A stretch of DNA of 64,000 nt from Anthonomus grandis grandis (Eukaryota > Arthropoda > Insecta > Coleoptera > Curculionidae): the NCBI RefSeq assembly GCF_022605725.1, contig NC_065552.1:32437879-32501878 (forward strand), written 5' to 3'. The notes beneath the pieces were generated by a model. That model saw nothing but the letters and a program-made list of their open reading frames with translations, had not been told where the DNA came from and searched no databases. Shown here piece after piece: positions 21,365 through 32,069 of the stretch. Both the position numbers and the translations under genes were made by a program. Within the stretch, counting starts at the first letter, position 1; each line of letters opens with the position of its first letter.

Positions 21365-23346
21365 TACTCTATTTCAGAAGTGTATAGAGCAATAAACTGG
21401 GAAATTCCATTCTGTTTGGCTACATTTCGTGGTAGTTCATAGGCGCAGGTACTTATAATATTTTTGAATTTAATTTTCACGGATTAAATGCCTTTATTTT
21501 GAAAGAAATTAAATACTAAATAAATACTTTTAATCCTTTTGTATAGGTACCTATCTTTTAACGCTTTGTAACATGCAAAAATGGGGTCAGGTAATATATA
21601 TAGACTATAAATACTTCTAAATCATATTTTAAACGTTAATAGTCACTGCTACGCTGTAGTGTAATCACAATATTATTATCCCAATATTTAAAAAATGGAG
21701 GTATTCAGTCCAACGAAAAGATGTACTAAAAATTCTCCACTATCGCTGAGTGAAAAAGTTATTATTTTAAATGTACATGATTGCATAAAACACGATTACC
21801 CTAGTTTTACTGTGCAAGAAATTGTTGAAAAATGTTCTCGAATGAGTGGAATTGGAAAGTCCACTATTTTCAAATTGTTGCGGGAAAGAAAAGTAGCAGG
21901 TCAAGTGGAATCTCCCAAGCAAAAGCCAGGACGACCTACAAAAGTTCTTGATGAAAATGCTAAATGTATAATTCGAAGAAAAGTTCACTCTTCTTATTTT
22001 AAAAAGGAAATACCCACCCTAGACAAAATTTTAATGGAGCTTGGCCGAGATGACAGTATTCCGTTGATAAGTAGAAAACTTTTATGGAAAACTTTAAAAA
22101 ATATGGATTTTGCCTGGGAAAAGCATAACCGCAAAGCACTTTTACTGGAGAGCGACGAAATTGTTTGTTGGAGACGACAATACTTGAGAAGTATCAAGCA
22201 GTACCGCAGGGAGCAAAAGAAAGTTTTTTATCTTGATGAGACGTGGATTAACGAAGGTTATATAGTCCAAAAAATGTGGCAAGACAAAAATATAACCAGT
22301 GCTCGCCAAGCTTTCATAGAAGGCCTGTCTACGGGTATTAAAGTACCTTCGGGAAAAGGAAAAAGACTTATAATCACACATATTGGAAGCGAAGAGGGAT
22401 TTTTAAAAGAAGGTCTGCTAACCTTTGAGTCGACTCGCACAGGAGATTATCATGAAGACATGAACTCAGACGTTTTCGAGGACTATTTTGGTGAAATGAT
22501 AAAATTTCTTCCGGCTAATTCGGTGGTGGTTATGGATAACGCAAGCTATCATTCACGGCGAATAGAGAATTCCGTTTCATGAAATACGCCGTGGAAGATA
22601 TAGCCGAAAAATATAATATAACTGTACTGCGCTTACCGCCATATCATTGCGAACTAAATCCTATAGAACTGATATGGGCGCAGGTAAAAGGATTTGTAGC
22701 AAGACAAAACACGACTTTTAAAATTAAAGATGTTAAGCTACTGTTTGATCAAGCCATTACGGAGCGACACCAGAGAATTGGCGAAAAGCAGTCCAGCATG
22801 TAATTAAGCAAGAGGACAAAATGTGGGATCTTGACAACCTCATCGATTAGACAGTCGATCCTTTAATTATAATGTCAAGAGGTGATGACAGTTCGTCAGA
22901 TGACGAAGAAGACTACAATCTATTACAATTTAAAATTGTTATACACTGTTCAAAAAGTGCCAGATTCAAAAGTGACATTTTCAACTGTTTTACTCTACAT
23001 ATTATGTTCAATAAATTTGTGAAAAAAATATATTATTCCATTTAAACAAAAGTAACTTTCTAAAATAAAATAGCATTTAAGTACATTAATTATAAGGTAA
23101 AAGACAAGTCCCAGTTGCACGCCTTTGGCGAACCGTTTTCAATGTTTATCAGTGGGTAACAATGGGCAAAACTCATAAATTGACCCAAAACCGGGTGGCA
23201 CTACCTGCAATCAACGAAAAGAAAGAATTTTACATTGAAACTAATACCCAACTAAGGTAGTGGCATAAAATATTGGTGGATCACCAGGTACCACTTTTGC
23301 ATACCTAATGAGGTTTTATTGCTCTACACACTTCTGAAATAGAGTA
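21365..23346 (+). mobile_element. DD82E-type Tc1/mariner element E2
   Basis: It has inverted ends of about 31 bp (TACTCTATTTCAGAAGTGT, then RTAGAGCAATAAA) and TA duplication on both sides (21363-21364 and 23347-23348). Length is 1982 bp, about 114 bp shorter than E3, explained by an internal deletion in the transposase gene. It inserted into E0 in the orientation opposite to E3, so E2 and E3 form a giant inverted repeat. Confidence 0.92.
21695..22925 (+). pseudogene. Tc1/mariner (DD82E-type) transposase of E2, deleted and frameshifted
   Basis: The first 290 codons from ATG 21695 are nearly identical to the E3 protein, including helix-turn-helix, the KPGRPTK hook, D in YLDETW and D in VMDNASYHS. 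After RRIEN a deletion of roughly 120 bases removes the segment between the second Asp and MKYAVEDIAEKYN and shifts the frame. The third catalytic residue (CELNPIE) survives in a second frame starting near 22579. A further frameshift occurs after AITE, and the E3 stop codon is replaced by CAA. It cannot make a working protein. It keeps the presumed ancestral DNASYHS around the second Asp, unlike E3. Confidence 0.92.
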
Positions 23347-23615
23347 TAGAATTACCGCCTTACCACTGCCAATAGAATCCAATTGAGTTGATTAGCAATA
23401 AATTGTGATAAGCACGCTTCCAACACAACCGATGAAGCCAGTGTCCTTAATTTATGGAAAGAATTCTTACATCAAATAAAGGAAGAAACATGGAGAAAAT
23501 CTATAAATCACACAGAAAAAATTATAGCTGAAAACTATCAAACCGAGCAAGTGATAGACGAGGTACGACCCCTAAATTATACGCCCAGGCGACTATTCAA
23601 GTAGCAATGAATCTA
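23347..23615 (+). pseudogene. C-terminal transposase remnant of E0 between E2 and E3
   Basis: The spacer reads ELPPYHCQ-stop-NPIELI, matching LRLPPYHCELNPIELIW of E1-E3. Further on comes EETWRKSINHTEKIIAENYQ then TEQVIDEVRP, aligned with the KWRKAVQHVIKQEDK..LIDQTVDP region. The frame then reads RPGDYSSSNES up to the E3 insertion. After E3 (25714-25745) it resumes as NYSDTDISSN and a TAG, an acidic tail like those of E1 and E3. E3 therefore split this tail at a TA. The gene has an in-frame stop and at least one frameshift. Confidence 0.75.
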
Positions 23616-25711
23616 TACTCTATTTCAGAAGTGTGTAGAGCAATAAAACCTCATTAGGTATGCAAAAGTGGTACCTGGTGATCCACCAATATTTTATGCC
23701 ACTACCTTAGTTGGGTATTAGTTTCAATGTAAAATTCTTTCGTTTCGTTGATTGCAGGTAGTGCCACCCGGTTTTGGGTCAATTTATGAGTTTTGCCCAT
23801 TGTTACCCACTAATAAACATTGAAAACGGTTCGCCAAAGGCGTGCAACTGGGACTTGTTTTTTACCTTATAATTAATGTACTTAAATGCTATTTTATTTT
23901 AGAAAGTTACTTTTGTTTAAATGGAATAATATATTTTTTTCACAAATTTATTGAACATAATATGTAAAACAATTGAAAATGTCACTTTTGGATCTGGCAC
24001 TTTTTGAACAGTGTATAACAATTTTAAATTATAATAGATTGTAGTCTTTTTCGTCATCTGACGAACTGTCATCACCTCTTGACATTATAATTAAAGGATC
24101 GACTGTCTGATCAATGAGGTTCTCAAGATCCCACATTTTGTCCTCTTGCTTAATTACATGCTGGACTGCTTTTCGCCATTTCTCTGGTGTCGCTTCCGTA
24201 ATGGCTTGATCAAACAGTAGCTTAACATCTTTCATTTTAAAAGTCGTGTTTTGTCTTGCTACAAATCCTTTTACCTGCGCCCATATCAGTTCTATAGGAT
24301 TTAGTTCGCAATGATATGGCGGTAAGCGCAGTACAGTTATATTATATTTTTCGGCTATATCTTCCACGGCGTATTTCATGAAACGAGTTTTGTGTAAGTT
24401 TGCTATTGCCAGCAGTTTTTTTTTTATCAAATTTGCTTCAAACGCAATACCTTTTGCAGTCAGCCAATCGATAATTTCTTGCTTTCTCCAACTTGAAGTT
24501 GGCGTCTTCTCTATTCGCCGTGAATAATAGCTTACGTTATCCATAACCACCACCGAATTAGCCGGAAGAAATTTTATCATTTCACCAAAATATTCCTTGA
24601 AAACGTCTGAGTTCATGTCTTCATGGTAATCTCCTGTGCGAGTCGACTCAAAGGTTAGCAGACCTTCTTTTAAAAATCCCTCTTCGCTTCCAATATGTGT
24701 GATTATAAGTCTTTTTCCTTTTCCCGAAGGTACTTTAATACCCGTAGACAGGCCTTCTATGAAAGCTTGGCGAGCACTGGTTATATTTTTGTCTTGCCAC
24801 ATTTTTTGGACTATATAACCTTCGTGAATCCACGTCTCATCAAGATAAAAAACTTTCTTTTGCTCCCTGCGGTACTGCTTGATACTTCTCAAGTATTGTC
24901 GTCTCCAACAAACAATTTCGTCGCTCTCCAGTAAAAGTGCTTTGCGGTTATGCTTTTCCCAGGCAAAATCCATATTTTTTAAAGTTTTCCATAAAAGTTT
25001 TCTACTTATCAACGGAATACTGTCATCTCGGCCAAGCTCCATTAAAATTTTGTCTAGGGTGGGTATTTCCTTTTTAAAATAAAAAGAGTGAACTTTTCTT
25101 CGAATTATACATTTAGCATTTTCATCAAGGACTTTTGTAGGTCGTCCTGGCTTTTGCTTGGGAGATTCCACTTGACCTGCTACTTTTCTTTCCCGCAACA
25201 ATTTGAAAATGGTGGACTTTCCAATTCCATTCATTCGAGAACATTTTTCAACAATTTCTTGCACAGTAAAACTAGGGTAATCGTGTTTTATGCAATCATG
25301 TACATTTAAAATAATAACTTTTTCACTCAGCGATAGTGGAGAATTTTTAGTACATCTTTTCGTTGGACTGAATACCTCCATTTTTTAAATATTGGGATAA
25401 TAATATTGTGATTACACTACAGCGTAGCAGTGACTACTAACGTTTAAAATATGATTTAAAAGTATTTATAGTCTGTATATATTACCTGACCCCATTTTTG
25501 CATGTTACAAAGCGTTAAAAGATAGGTACCTATACAAAAGGATTAAAAGTATTTATTTAGTATTTAATCTCTTTCAAAATAAAGGCATTTAATCCGTGAA
25601 AATTAAATTCATAAATATTATAAGTACCTGCGCCTATGAACTACCACGAAATGTAGCCAAACAGAACGGAATTCCCCAGTTTATTGCTCTATACACTTCT
25701 GAAATAGAGTA
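23616..25711 (-). mobile_element. DD82E-type Tc1/mariner element E3, full length
   Basis: 2096 bp with near-perfect inverted ends TACTCTATTTCAGAAGTGTR and TA on both sides (23614-23615 and 25712-25713). It contains one uninterrupted transposase gene. With E2 it makes a 2-kb inverted repeat with a 269-bp spacer. It is very similar to E2 along its whole length, so both are recent relative to their surroundings. Confidence 0.93.
24029..25381 (-). CDS. Tc1/mariner-superfamily transposase, DD82E type, intact frame
   Basis: A 450-residue cut-and-paste transposase that would bind the element's inverted ends and move it to TA sites. The start is ATG 25381, shared with E2. Residues about 35-65 form a helix-turn-helix (TVQEIVEKCSRMNGIGKSTI). 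KPGRPTK (77-83) resembles the GRPR hook. About 105-150 form a second DNA-binding part. The catalytic triad is D181 (YLDETW), D281 (VMDN) and E364 (CELNPIE), with 82 residues between the last two; DD82E (Sailor) has been described as a Tc1/mariner group (from memory). An acidic Ser/Asp tail spans 434-450. No stop or frameshift. Oddities: DNVSYYS replaces the DNASYHS seen in E1 and E2, and FKEYF replaces FEDYF, both private to this copy, so activity may be lost despite the open frame. Confidence 0.93.
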   Translation of the reverse strand: MEVFSPTKRCTKNSPLSLSEKVIILNVHDCIKHDYPSFTVQEIVEKCSRMNGIGKSTIFKLLRERKVAGQVESPKQKPGRPTKVLDENAKCIIRRKVHSFYFKKEIPTLDKILMELGRDDSIPLISRKLLWKTLKNMDFAWEKHNRKALLLESDEIVCWRRQYLRSIKQYRREQKKVFYLDETWIHEGYIVQKMWQDKNITSARQAFIEGLSTGIKVPSGKGKRLIITHIGSEEGFLKEGLLTFESTRTGDYHEDMNSDVFKEYFGEMIKFLPANSVVVMDNVSYYSRRIEKTPTSSWRKQEIIDWLTAKGIAFEANLIKKKLLAIANLHKTRFMKYAVEDIAEKYNITVLRLPPYHCELNPIELIWAQVKGFVARQNTTFKMKDVKLLFDQAITEATPEKWRKAVQHVIKQEDKMWDLENLIDQTVDPLIIMSRGDDSSSDDEKDYNLL

Positions 25712-26045
25712 TAATTATTCCGACACTGACATATCTTCAAATTAGACTAAAATTAACTCAATTTATTTAATTTCAGACTAAACTTCCTTTAATGTTATAA
25801 TTTTTATATTTTTGCTCCTTTGTTTACATTTTTTAACTTTTTTTTAAATATAATAAGTCTTTTTTTTATTATTTTAGTAGAAAATCAAATATTAATACTT
25901 ATACCCATAGAAATTAATATCAATACCCCTCAAATAAAAAAAATCTTATCAAAATATAAATTAAAAAATTGTTTAAGAGCCGCTGCTTTCTTAACCGGGG
26001 AACTTTTATTATTTATGTGTTAGGGTAAAGCGTGCCGACTATATC

Positions 26046-27347
26046 TGTTATTGTTGTAGAAAGTACTATCTGCAGTACCGTAGTATTTACATGATAATTT
26101 TCAATAGAATACCCGCTATACATACAGGTAAAATGTTTCGTTTGGGCTTTTTTTTCACTAAGTACCTTAAATATTTACTTAAACTTGAAAGTAAATAAGG
26201 CTGCTACTGGTACGTAATTAGAAAAAAATAACAAACAGAATTTTGATTCACAGAACTTACTACTATAAGCGGTGTGTCGGAATTAGGGACATTAAATAAC
26301 TTTGTCGAATCAATATTACAAGCCTGAGCCGTTAATCAATAAATTTCTCATCTAATTGGATCGAACCAGTTCTTATCTTGACATTTTTCCTCGCTACAGA
26401 AACGTTGATGAACAACTTGTTCGCTTGACGTATTTCTTCCAACTAGCATAGGCAGGCAGATCATGATCATCATCAACGCTTAAAAAACGGTTTCTTGGAG
26501 GTCATTTACTTTGCCTGCCTTTCTCGTTTGGTTGTTGACTTGTTTTATCGTTGTGTTTTTTTCCAAAACTTGAAAATAATTATAGGAGTGGAAATTTCCT
26601 GAATAAAAAAATGGTATAGTTGAGGCATCAAGTTAATTTCTTATTGCATACGAAATCTGGAGAGTCGAAGAAGGTGATCCCTTTCTTGATATGCGTACGT
26701 TGTTTAATCGGAAGTTATATATCAAGGAAAGACTATTATAATGTGAATTCTTTTAAATGGGATCACGGTTATTCCTCTACAATACTTTCACGTAGTAGCA
26801 CTATAGTTACTTACTACACCATTACCCAGACCAAGTGATGAAAAGCCGATTTTCCGACGGGGAACGTTGGTGCTGTTTTTTTGGGCATCCTGCTCTAGTG
26901 CATGTTTCTATGATAATTATTGAGTATATTTCTTAAATCTTTTTGAAATTTGGGTCTAAACGCAGAATTGCTAACAAACACTAAATGTATGGCTGACAAG
27001 ACTGTGTCAAAAAAGACATGATTTACTTAAAAAAAGTTATTAAAAATATCCGATATTTTTTTTGTATTCTTAGACTACTAGAAACATGTATTTATGCAAA
27101 ATTTTAATGTATCTATTCATATGCCTCTGATAAAGGTAAGAAAATTATTCGGGCTCATAAGTTGGGACTGCCGGAGTGCCAGAGTCCTGGATATGTCAAT
27201 AATGTGAATCTGATATTAAATGTTGTCCACTTTGTCGATTTCAGTTGCGTTGAACAGCCAATTGTCATTCCAAAATCGATAGCAAGTTTGGAAATAAAAT
27301 TATGCCTATAACATCCTGTATAAATTTTCTATTCATAGAAAAAATGT
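26046..27347. other. No identified gene
   Basis: AT-rich. One 72-codon plus-strand frame at 26620 has no recognisable domain. No repeat was recognised. Confidence 0.45.
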
Positions 27348-27351
27348 TTAA

Positions 27352-29648
27352 CCCATTAGTGCGTAAACTCCCTTAAAAGGGACGCCACTGGTTTCAAGCA
27401 CATGCGCACTTCTAATGTTTTCATAACCTCGTGCATTTGTCTAGACGTTCGTTATTTGTTGTAAAATCAGTTCATGTGCAGAAATCGGGAACTTTACTCG
27501 AAATGGAGGGTAAGTTTTAATTTTTTATATCGATAGGTTTTGAAACCAGTGTAAAGAAATTCAGTAAATATGTTGTGTTTGAGGTTAGAATCATCATACA
27601 ATTTTGTCTGCAAAACAAAAATGTGTTATTGTTTTCTTAGACATAAATATTTATTCTGTCCCTTATAAGGGACTCTATGCAAAATAGACAATCCTCAGTA
27701 TAATTCGTATTTTGCAGATTATCTCTGCATGAATTGCAGACATTATTTGAAGAAAATGACGGTGAGTTCAACAAAATCTTGATGTTTACATTGGAATTCC
27801 TGATGACCTAGGCGAAGACACAGAAGAAGACAGCGACAGCTCTGATGATGAACATATCGGAAATGTAAATCGCTTATGCCGTGGAATACTTCAGCAGAAT
27901 TGTGAAGAGCCAGAAAACAAAATGATTTTGACGAAGAAGATCTAGTTCCTCTAGCCCAACTATTTCCAAAGTCTAAGGGTTTATCTCGTCAAACCTATGA
28001 AGCCCCACCTAATAAACAAGATGATTTTGATGAAGAAAAGATCTGCTTTCTAAACCTGGGTCAAGTATAAGTCAAGGCAATTTTTCAACCCCTAAACGTA
28101 GAAAGCTATACGAATAGAACGCAGATCCCCCATTTTTTCTATGAATACAAACTGTGTGCCACGAGAGCCATCTCAAGAAGCAAAAGAAGCCAAAAATCCG
28201 TCAGATTTTTTAAAACTGTTTTTCGATGAAGATCTCACATCGAAAATTGTTGAGAAAACCAATAAATACGGCCAACAAAAAAATAAGGAGCTAAATTTCA
28301 CAAAAGAAGAGTACTATGTACTACTTGGAGGAATGCTTCTTTCAGGTTATGCAAAATATCCGAACAAGAGGATGTTTTGGAATCCAACAGAAGATATACT
28401 AAACATTTAAAAAAATAGCATGCGACTAAATAGATTTGAAGTGTTACTTCGCCACATCCATTTCAACGATAATGCTAATATTAATCGCAGTGACCGGCTT
28501 TACAAAATTCACCCTCTACTGAACTCACTGAATGAGAATTTCAAAAAACACGGAGGCTTGGATCAACATCTCAACACTATGCCAAACAGTACATCAAGGG
28601 CAATCCAATAAGATTCGGCTTCAAAAATGATTTCTTTTGAGATTTACACTGGCAAATCAGATGCAGAAACAGTTTTTGGTCTTGGTGGAGACGTGGTTAT
28701 GTCCTTACTACATAAATCGGAAGTGCCTTCTAACCAGGGATATAAAATTTTTTTGATAATTATTTTACAATCCTGAGTTTACTGAACCATCTCTCGGAAA
28801 ACAAAATTTGTGCAACGGCAACAGTAAGAGAAATTCGAACGGAAAAGTGTCCATTTCCTGAAAGTGCTTCATGGAAATCAAAACCAAGGGGAAGCCACAG
28901 TTTTGTTTCTTGTGATAACGTTACTTTTGTACAATGAAAGGACAACAAGGTGTGACATTGGGTACCAACTTCGAAAGTAATGACACTGTTACCACATCTA
29001 GATGGTGTACAGAAACTAAAACTAAAAAACAAAAATTATAGCTGGATACAATAAACACATGGGAGGAGTTGATAAAATGGATGGGCTGATTCCTTTGTAT
29101 AGGACAAGAATGCGACAGCGAAAATGGTATTGGCCAATAGTTTCATATTTATTAGATGCAAGCATCTCAAATGGCTGGGTACTTATGAAAAAGCTAAGAC
29201 CAAATGATGCAAATTGTGCCTCCTTGCTAGAATTTCGGAGGTATATCGCCCTAAGTTTTTTACAGTCCTATGGTAAAAAACCAAATAGAGGAAAAACTAC
29301 GCTTCCAGTTCATAGAGCCTCTAGATTTGATAATATAGGACATTTAATTCGGTACAATGAATCTGATCGAAGGTGCCAAGTATGCAAGAAGAAAAGTAAC
29401 TTTATATGTGTAAAATGTGACTGTGGACTTCATCCAAAAAATTCTTTCGAAAATTACCATATAAACTAAATAATATTAATTTTATGTATTTTATGCATGG
29501 AGTCCTTTTTGAGGGACGGATCATAACACACTAATAAAAACTAATATTTGATTTTTGTATTTTTTTTATATCTTATTTAAGTCATTTAACTAATTCATAC
29601 AGAAAAAATACATAAAAAACAATTTTTATAAGTTCATGCACTAATGGG
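27352..29648 (+). mobile_element. piggyBac-family DNA transposon
   Basis: Flanked by TTAA on both sides (27348-27351 and 29649-29652), the exact piggyBac target duplication. Inverted ends are CCCATTAGTGCGTAAAC and, on the minus strand, CCCATTAGTGCATGAAC. Length is 2297 bp. Further subterminal similarity is seen between CTCCCTTAAAAGGGACGCC (left) and GTCCTTTTTGAGGGACGGAT (right). It contains one broken transposase gene. Confidence 0.93.
27503..29469 (+). pseudogene. piggyBac transposase, multiple disruptions
   Basis: A likely short first exon (ATGGAGG then donor GTAAGT at 27510) is followed by an acceptor TTTGCAG at 27717. Then come an acidic N-terminal region (DTEEDSDSSDDE), NPSDFLKLFFDEDLTSKIVE, KRMFWN, RFEVLLRHIHFNDN and DRLYKIHPLLNSLN. 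The block holding the first catalytic Asp (usually DE.M.P...GR) appears deleted, because GGLDQHLN runs straight into a frameshifted HYAKQYIKGNPIRFGFK. The second Asp (FFDNYFT) and third Asp (MGGVDKMD, 29059) remain. The C-terminal cysteine-rich domain (RRCQVCKK..CVKCDCGLHPKN) is well kept. Several stops and frameshifts. Inactive. Confidence 0.9.
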
Positions 29649-29794
29649 TTAATTGGTACGCTTACGGAGTGCATCAAGTAAACCAGTGACACTTCTCCTT
29701 CTAAAAATGTAATATTTTCATTTAAGGCATTAATCAGATGAGATAGAAAAAGCATTATATTACTTATTAACTCTATCCTCCTCTGTTTTTTTTC

Positions 29795-30665
29795 TGAATC
29801 TGCCCCTGTTTTATGTAGGTTTTACCAGTCTGAACGTTGCCAATCCGCTATTTTTGGCGACTATACTTTATTTCAAATAGGTAGAGAGTAAAAAAATGTA
29901 AATTTTCGGAAGTTTTGTGGTCATCCATGAGCGTAGGTAAACTATCGTAACAACCTAATAACCACAACCTAATAATAACAACCTATCGTAAAACAGGGTT
30001 ACTTTGACATAGTTTTAGAGAATTCTTCTCAAAATTTATTTCTGAATCTGCTCCTGTTTTATGTAGGTTTTACCAGTCTGAACTTTGCCAGTCCGCTATT
30101 TTTGACGACTATACTTTATTTCAAATAGGTAGAGAGTAATAAAATGTAATTTTCCAGAAGTTTTGTGGTCATCCATGAGTGTAGGTAAACTTAATACCTA
30201 TCGTAAAACAGGGTCACTTTGACATAGTTTTAGAGAATTCTCCTCAAAATTTATTTCTCAATCTGCCACTGTTTTATGTAGGTTTTACCAGTCTAAACGT
30301 TGCCAGTTCGCTATTTTTGGCGAGTCTATACTGTACTTCAAATAGGTAGAGAGTAATAAAATGTAAATTTCCGGAAGTTTTGTGATCATTCATCGGCGTA
30401 GGTAAACTTAATACCTACCGTAAAACAGGGTTATTTTGACATAGTTTTAGAGAATTCTCCTCAAAATTTATTTCTGAATCTGCCCCTGTTTTATGTAGGT
30501 TTTACCAGCCTGAACGTTGCCAGTCCGCTATTTTTGGCGACTATACTTTATTTCAAATAGGTAGAGAGTAATAAAATGTAAATTTCCGGAAGTTTTGTGG
30601 TCATCCATGGGCGTAGGTAAACTTAATACCTACCGTAAAACGAGGTTACTTTGACATGGTTTTAG
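29795..30665. repeat. Four tandem units of about 215 bp containing transposon-end-like sequence
   Basis: The word CTGTTTTATGTAGGTTTTAC recurs near 29806, 30053, 30268 and 30485 (spacings about 247, 215 and 217). The first unit is longer because of an internal ACAACCTAATA-type expansion. Each unit includes TATACTTTATTTCAAATAGG then TAGAGAGTAATAAA, similar to the ends of E1-E3 (TACTCTATTTC..TAGAGCAATAAA), and each ends with GGGTTACTTTGACAT or a close variant. That last word recurs outside the array at about 30866. Confidence 0.88.
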
Positions 30666-31050
30666 GGAATTTTCTGGTGTAATTTTTAAATTATTTAATA
30701 ATCAGACATTCGTTTTATCTGATAGGAACAATTAATCCTTTGACTACAAATTTACCAAATATTCAATTTTTAAAATATGTAATTACCAAAAAAATATTTC
30801 AAATTGGTATCAAAGTAATCCCGCATGTGCGGCTTCTTTGACATGTCGTTATTTTTCGCGGGGTTACTTTGACATCGCAGTATGATTTTTTTTTGTAATT
30901 TAAATACTTTTGGGGTTAAAAAAACGAATAAAATATGATTAGATGGCAGTTTGACTATAACTACTTCGAGGTTAAATGGAAATATTCCAGTAGCTCTAAA
31001 CGCACTTTGAAGGTTGCTTTTTTATGGTTGCAGTAATAGCATCCCACAAT
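30666..31050. other. Spacer between tandem array and Tigger-like gene
   Basis: Non-coding. It contains the palindrome CCGCATGTGCGG (near 30822) and one more GGGTTACTTTGACAT word, possibly the terminal region of the Tigger-like element. Confidence 0.4.
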
Positions 31051-31054
31051 CTGG

Positions 31055-32066
31055 TCAAAAGTAATGGAAATTGCTCTTTATGAATAACTTCTTTGCGCCT
31101 TGATTCCCGTCTCCATGCGTCCAGAGGCTGTAAAAAATTTGTTGAGTTAATTGGAAACGCCGCAAAATAAATGTGGCTCTCTTTCGCAACCCTAATGACT
31201 TCTCCGGTGAAAAGCGAGATGTAAGATTGTCTCCTAGTACCACAGTAGTTTTGTTCTCGATTCTATTTTTATTTATACTGGGTAAGAGAACTTTAAAAAA
31301 CCACATTTCAAAAATATTCATGAAAAAACAATCCTGAGTCGCTGTGATAGTAAATTGTGCCTTGTGGCCCCCTTTGGTCCAATTGTCATACAGATTTTTT
31401 GATTTGTACACGACCATAGGTAGTATTAAGACATATTTCGCTGTACCACAAAACATTACAATTACTGATGTTCAGGAGTGCTCTCGAACACGTTCTACAC
31501 GTTTTCTGCCGCGTGGTACCACCACCTTTCTAGCTCTGGATATTTCGTCATAATTATAAATTTGTGAAGGTCGCATTGTACTTGTACAAAACATGACGAA
31601 TATTTTCAAAAAACTCTAAAATCTGGAGAGGTCCAACTGCCGATCTCTGCCTTTTAATGTTTGTCACTAGCCGATTACTGAGCACCTTTCTTTTTGCAAA
31701 GGATTCCACACATTCCAAACCTGGAACATTGTTATTCCAATGTGGAATAACCCGACCTTGCTTATTTACAGATTCTTCTACCGTACGTCCGCTTTGGACA
31801 TTGGAAAACCCTAGTCGCTGACAGTACCCAATGTCTCAGCAATCAATTGTTCTTCTTCTGGTTGTAAAACACTTGGATAACCAGGTTTACCTTTGTGTTT
31901 ATGATGTATTTTATTCAAAAGGGTGGTTCTGAAATTTCAGAGATCAATCGTATACAGGTAAAATTTTTAAGTGTTATAAAGAGATACCTGAAATTCAATG
32001 ATGTAAATACTTACGAATAACTTCTACAGCATATTCTAGGTTAACGTGGATCAGTGGACGTACCTG
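31055..32066 (-). pseudogene. Tigger/pogo-like (DDE_1) transposase
   Basis: Minus-strand blocks in order: LEYAVEVIRK near 32040 (end of the N-terminal HTH), an intron-like gap, TTLLNKIHHKHKGKPGYPSV near 31900, VIPHWNNNVPGLECVESFAK then RKVLSNRLVTNIKRQRSAVG (CENP-B-type HTH), then the catalytic domain in an open frame of 133 codons (31055-31456): LPMVVYKSKNLYDNWTKGG, FFMNIFEMWFFKVLLPSINK and VVLGDNLTSRFS, whose GDN carries a catalytic Asp. The first catalytic Asp region (usually before GTAK) and the third are missing or degraded, and frameshifts separate the blocks. Related families are pogo, Tigger and jerky. Ends were not defined. Confidence 0.82.
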
Positions 32067-32069
32067 AAA

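Larger units (their letters stand above)
21065..26041. mobile_element. Old Tc1/mariner-like element E0 carrying two nested insertions
   Basis: Inverted ends TAGTCGGCTCGTTTTACCC (21065) and, on the minus strand from 26041, TAGTCGGCACGCTTTACCC are each flanked by TA. Removing E2 (21365-23346) and E3 (23616-25711) leaves about 0.9 kb. It holds the plus-strand C-terminus of a transposase related to E2/E3 between the insertions and behind E3. The ends differ from the TACTCTATTT ends of E1-E3, so E0 is a distant relative. It is internally deleted, since no N-terminal half is seen left of E2. Confidence 0.65.

Noticed and set aside
24636..25309. Several plus-strand frames over E3 and their mirror frames over E2
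   Set aside because: Identical antisense shadows of the two transposase genes; no start context or domains.
25820..26023. 67-codon hydrophobic frame
   Set aside because: Lies in the AT-rich right arm of E0; Phe/Ile/Asn-rich composition is expected from A/T bias.
29795..30665. Regularly repeated units as a CRISPR array
   Set aside because: Units are 215 bp and similar throughout, without short repeats and unique spacers; insect genome context.
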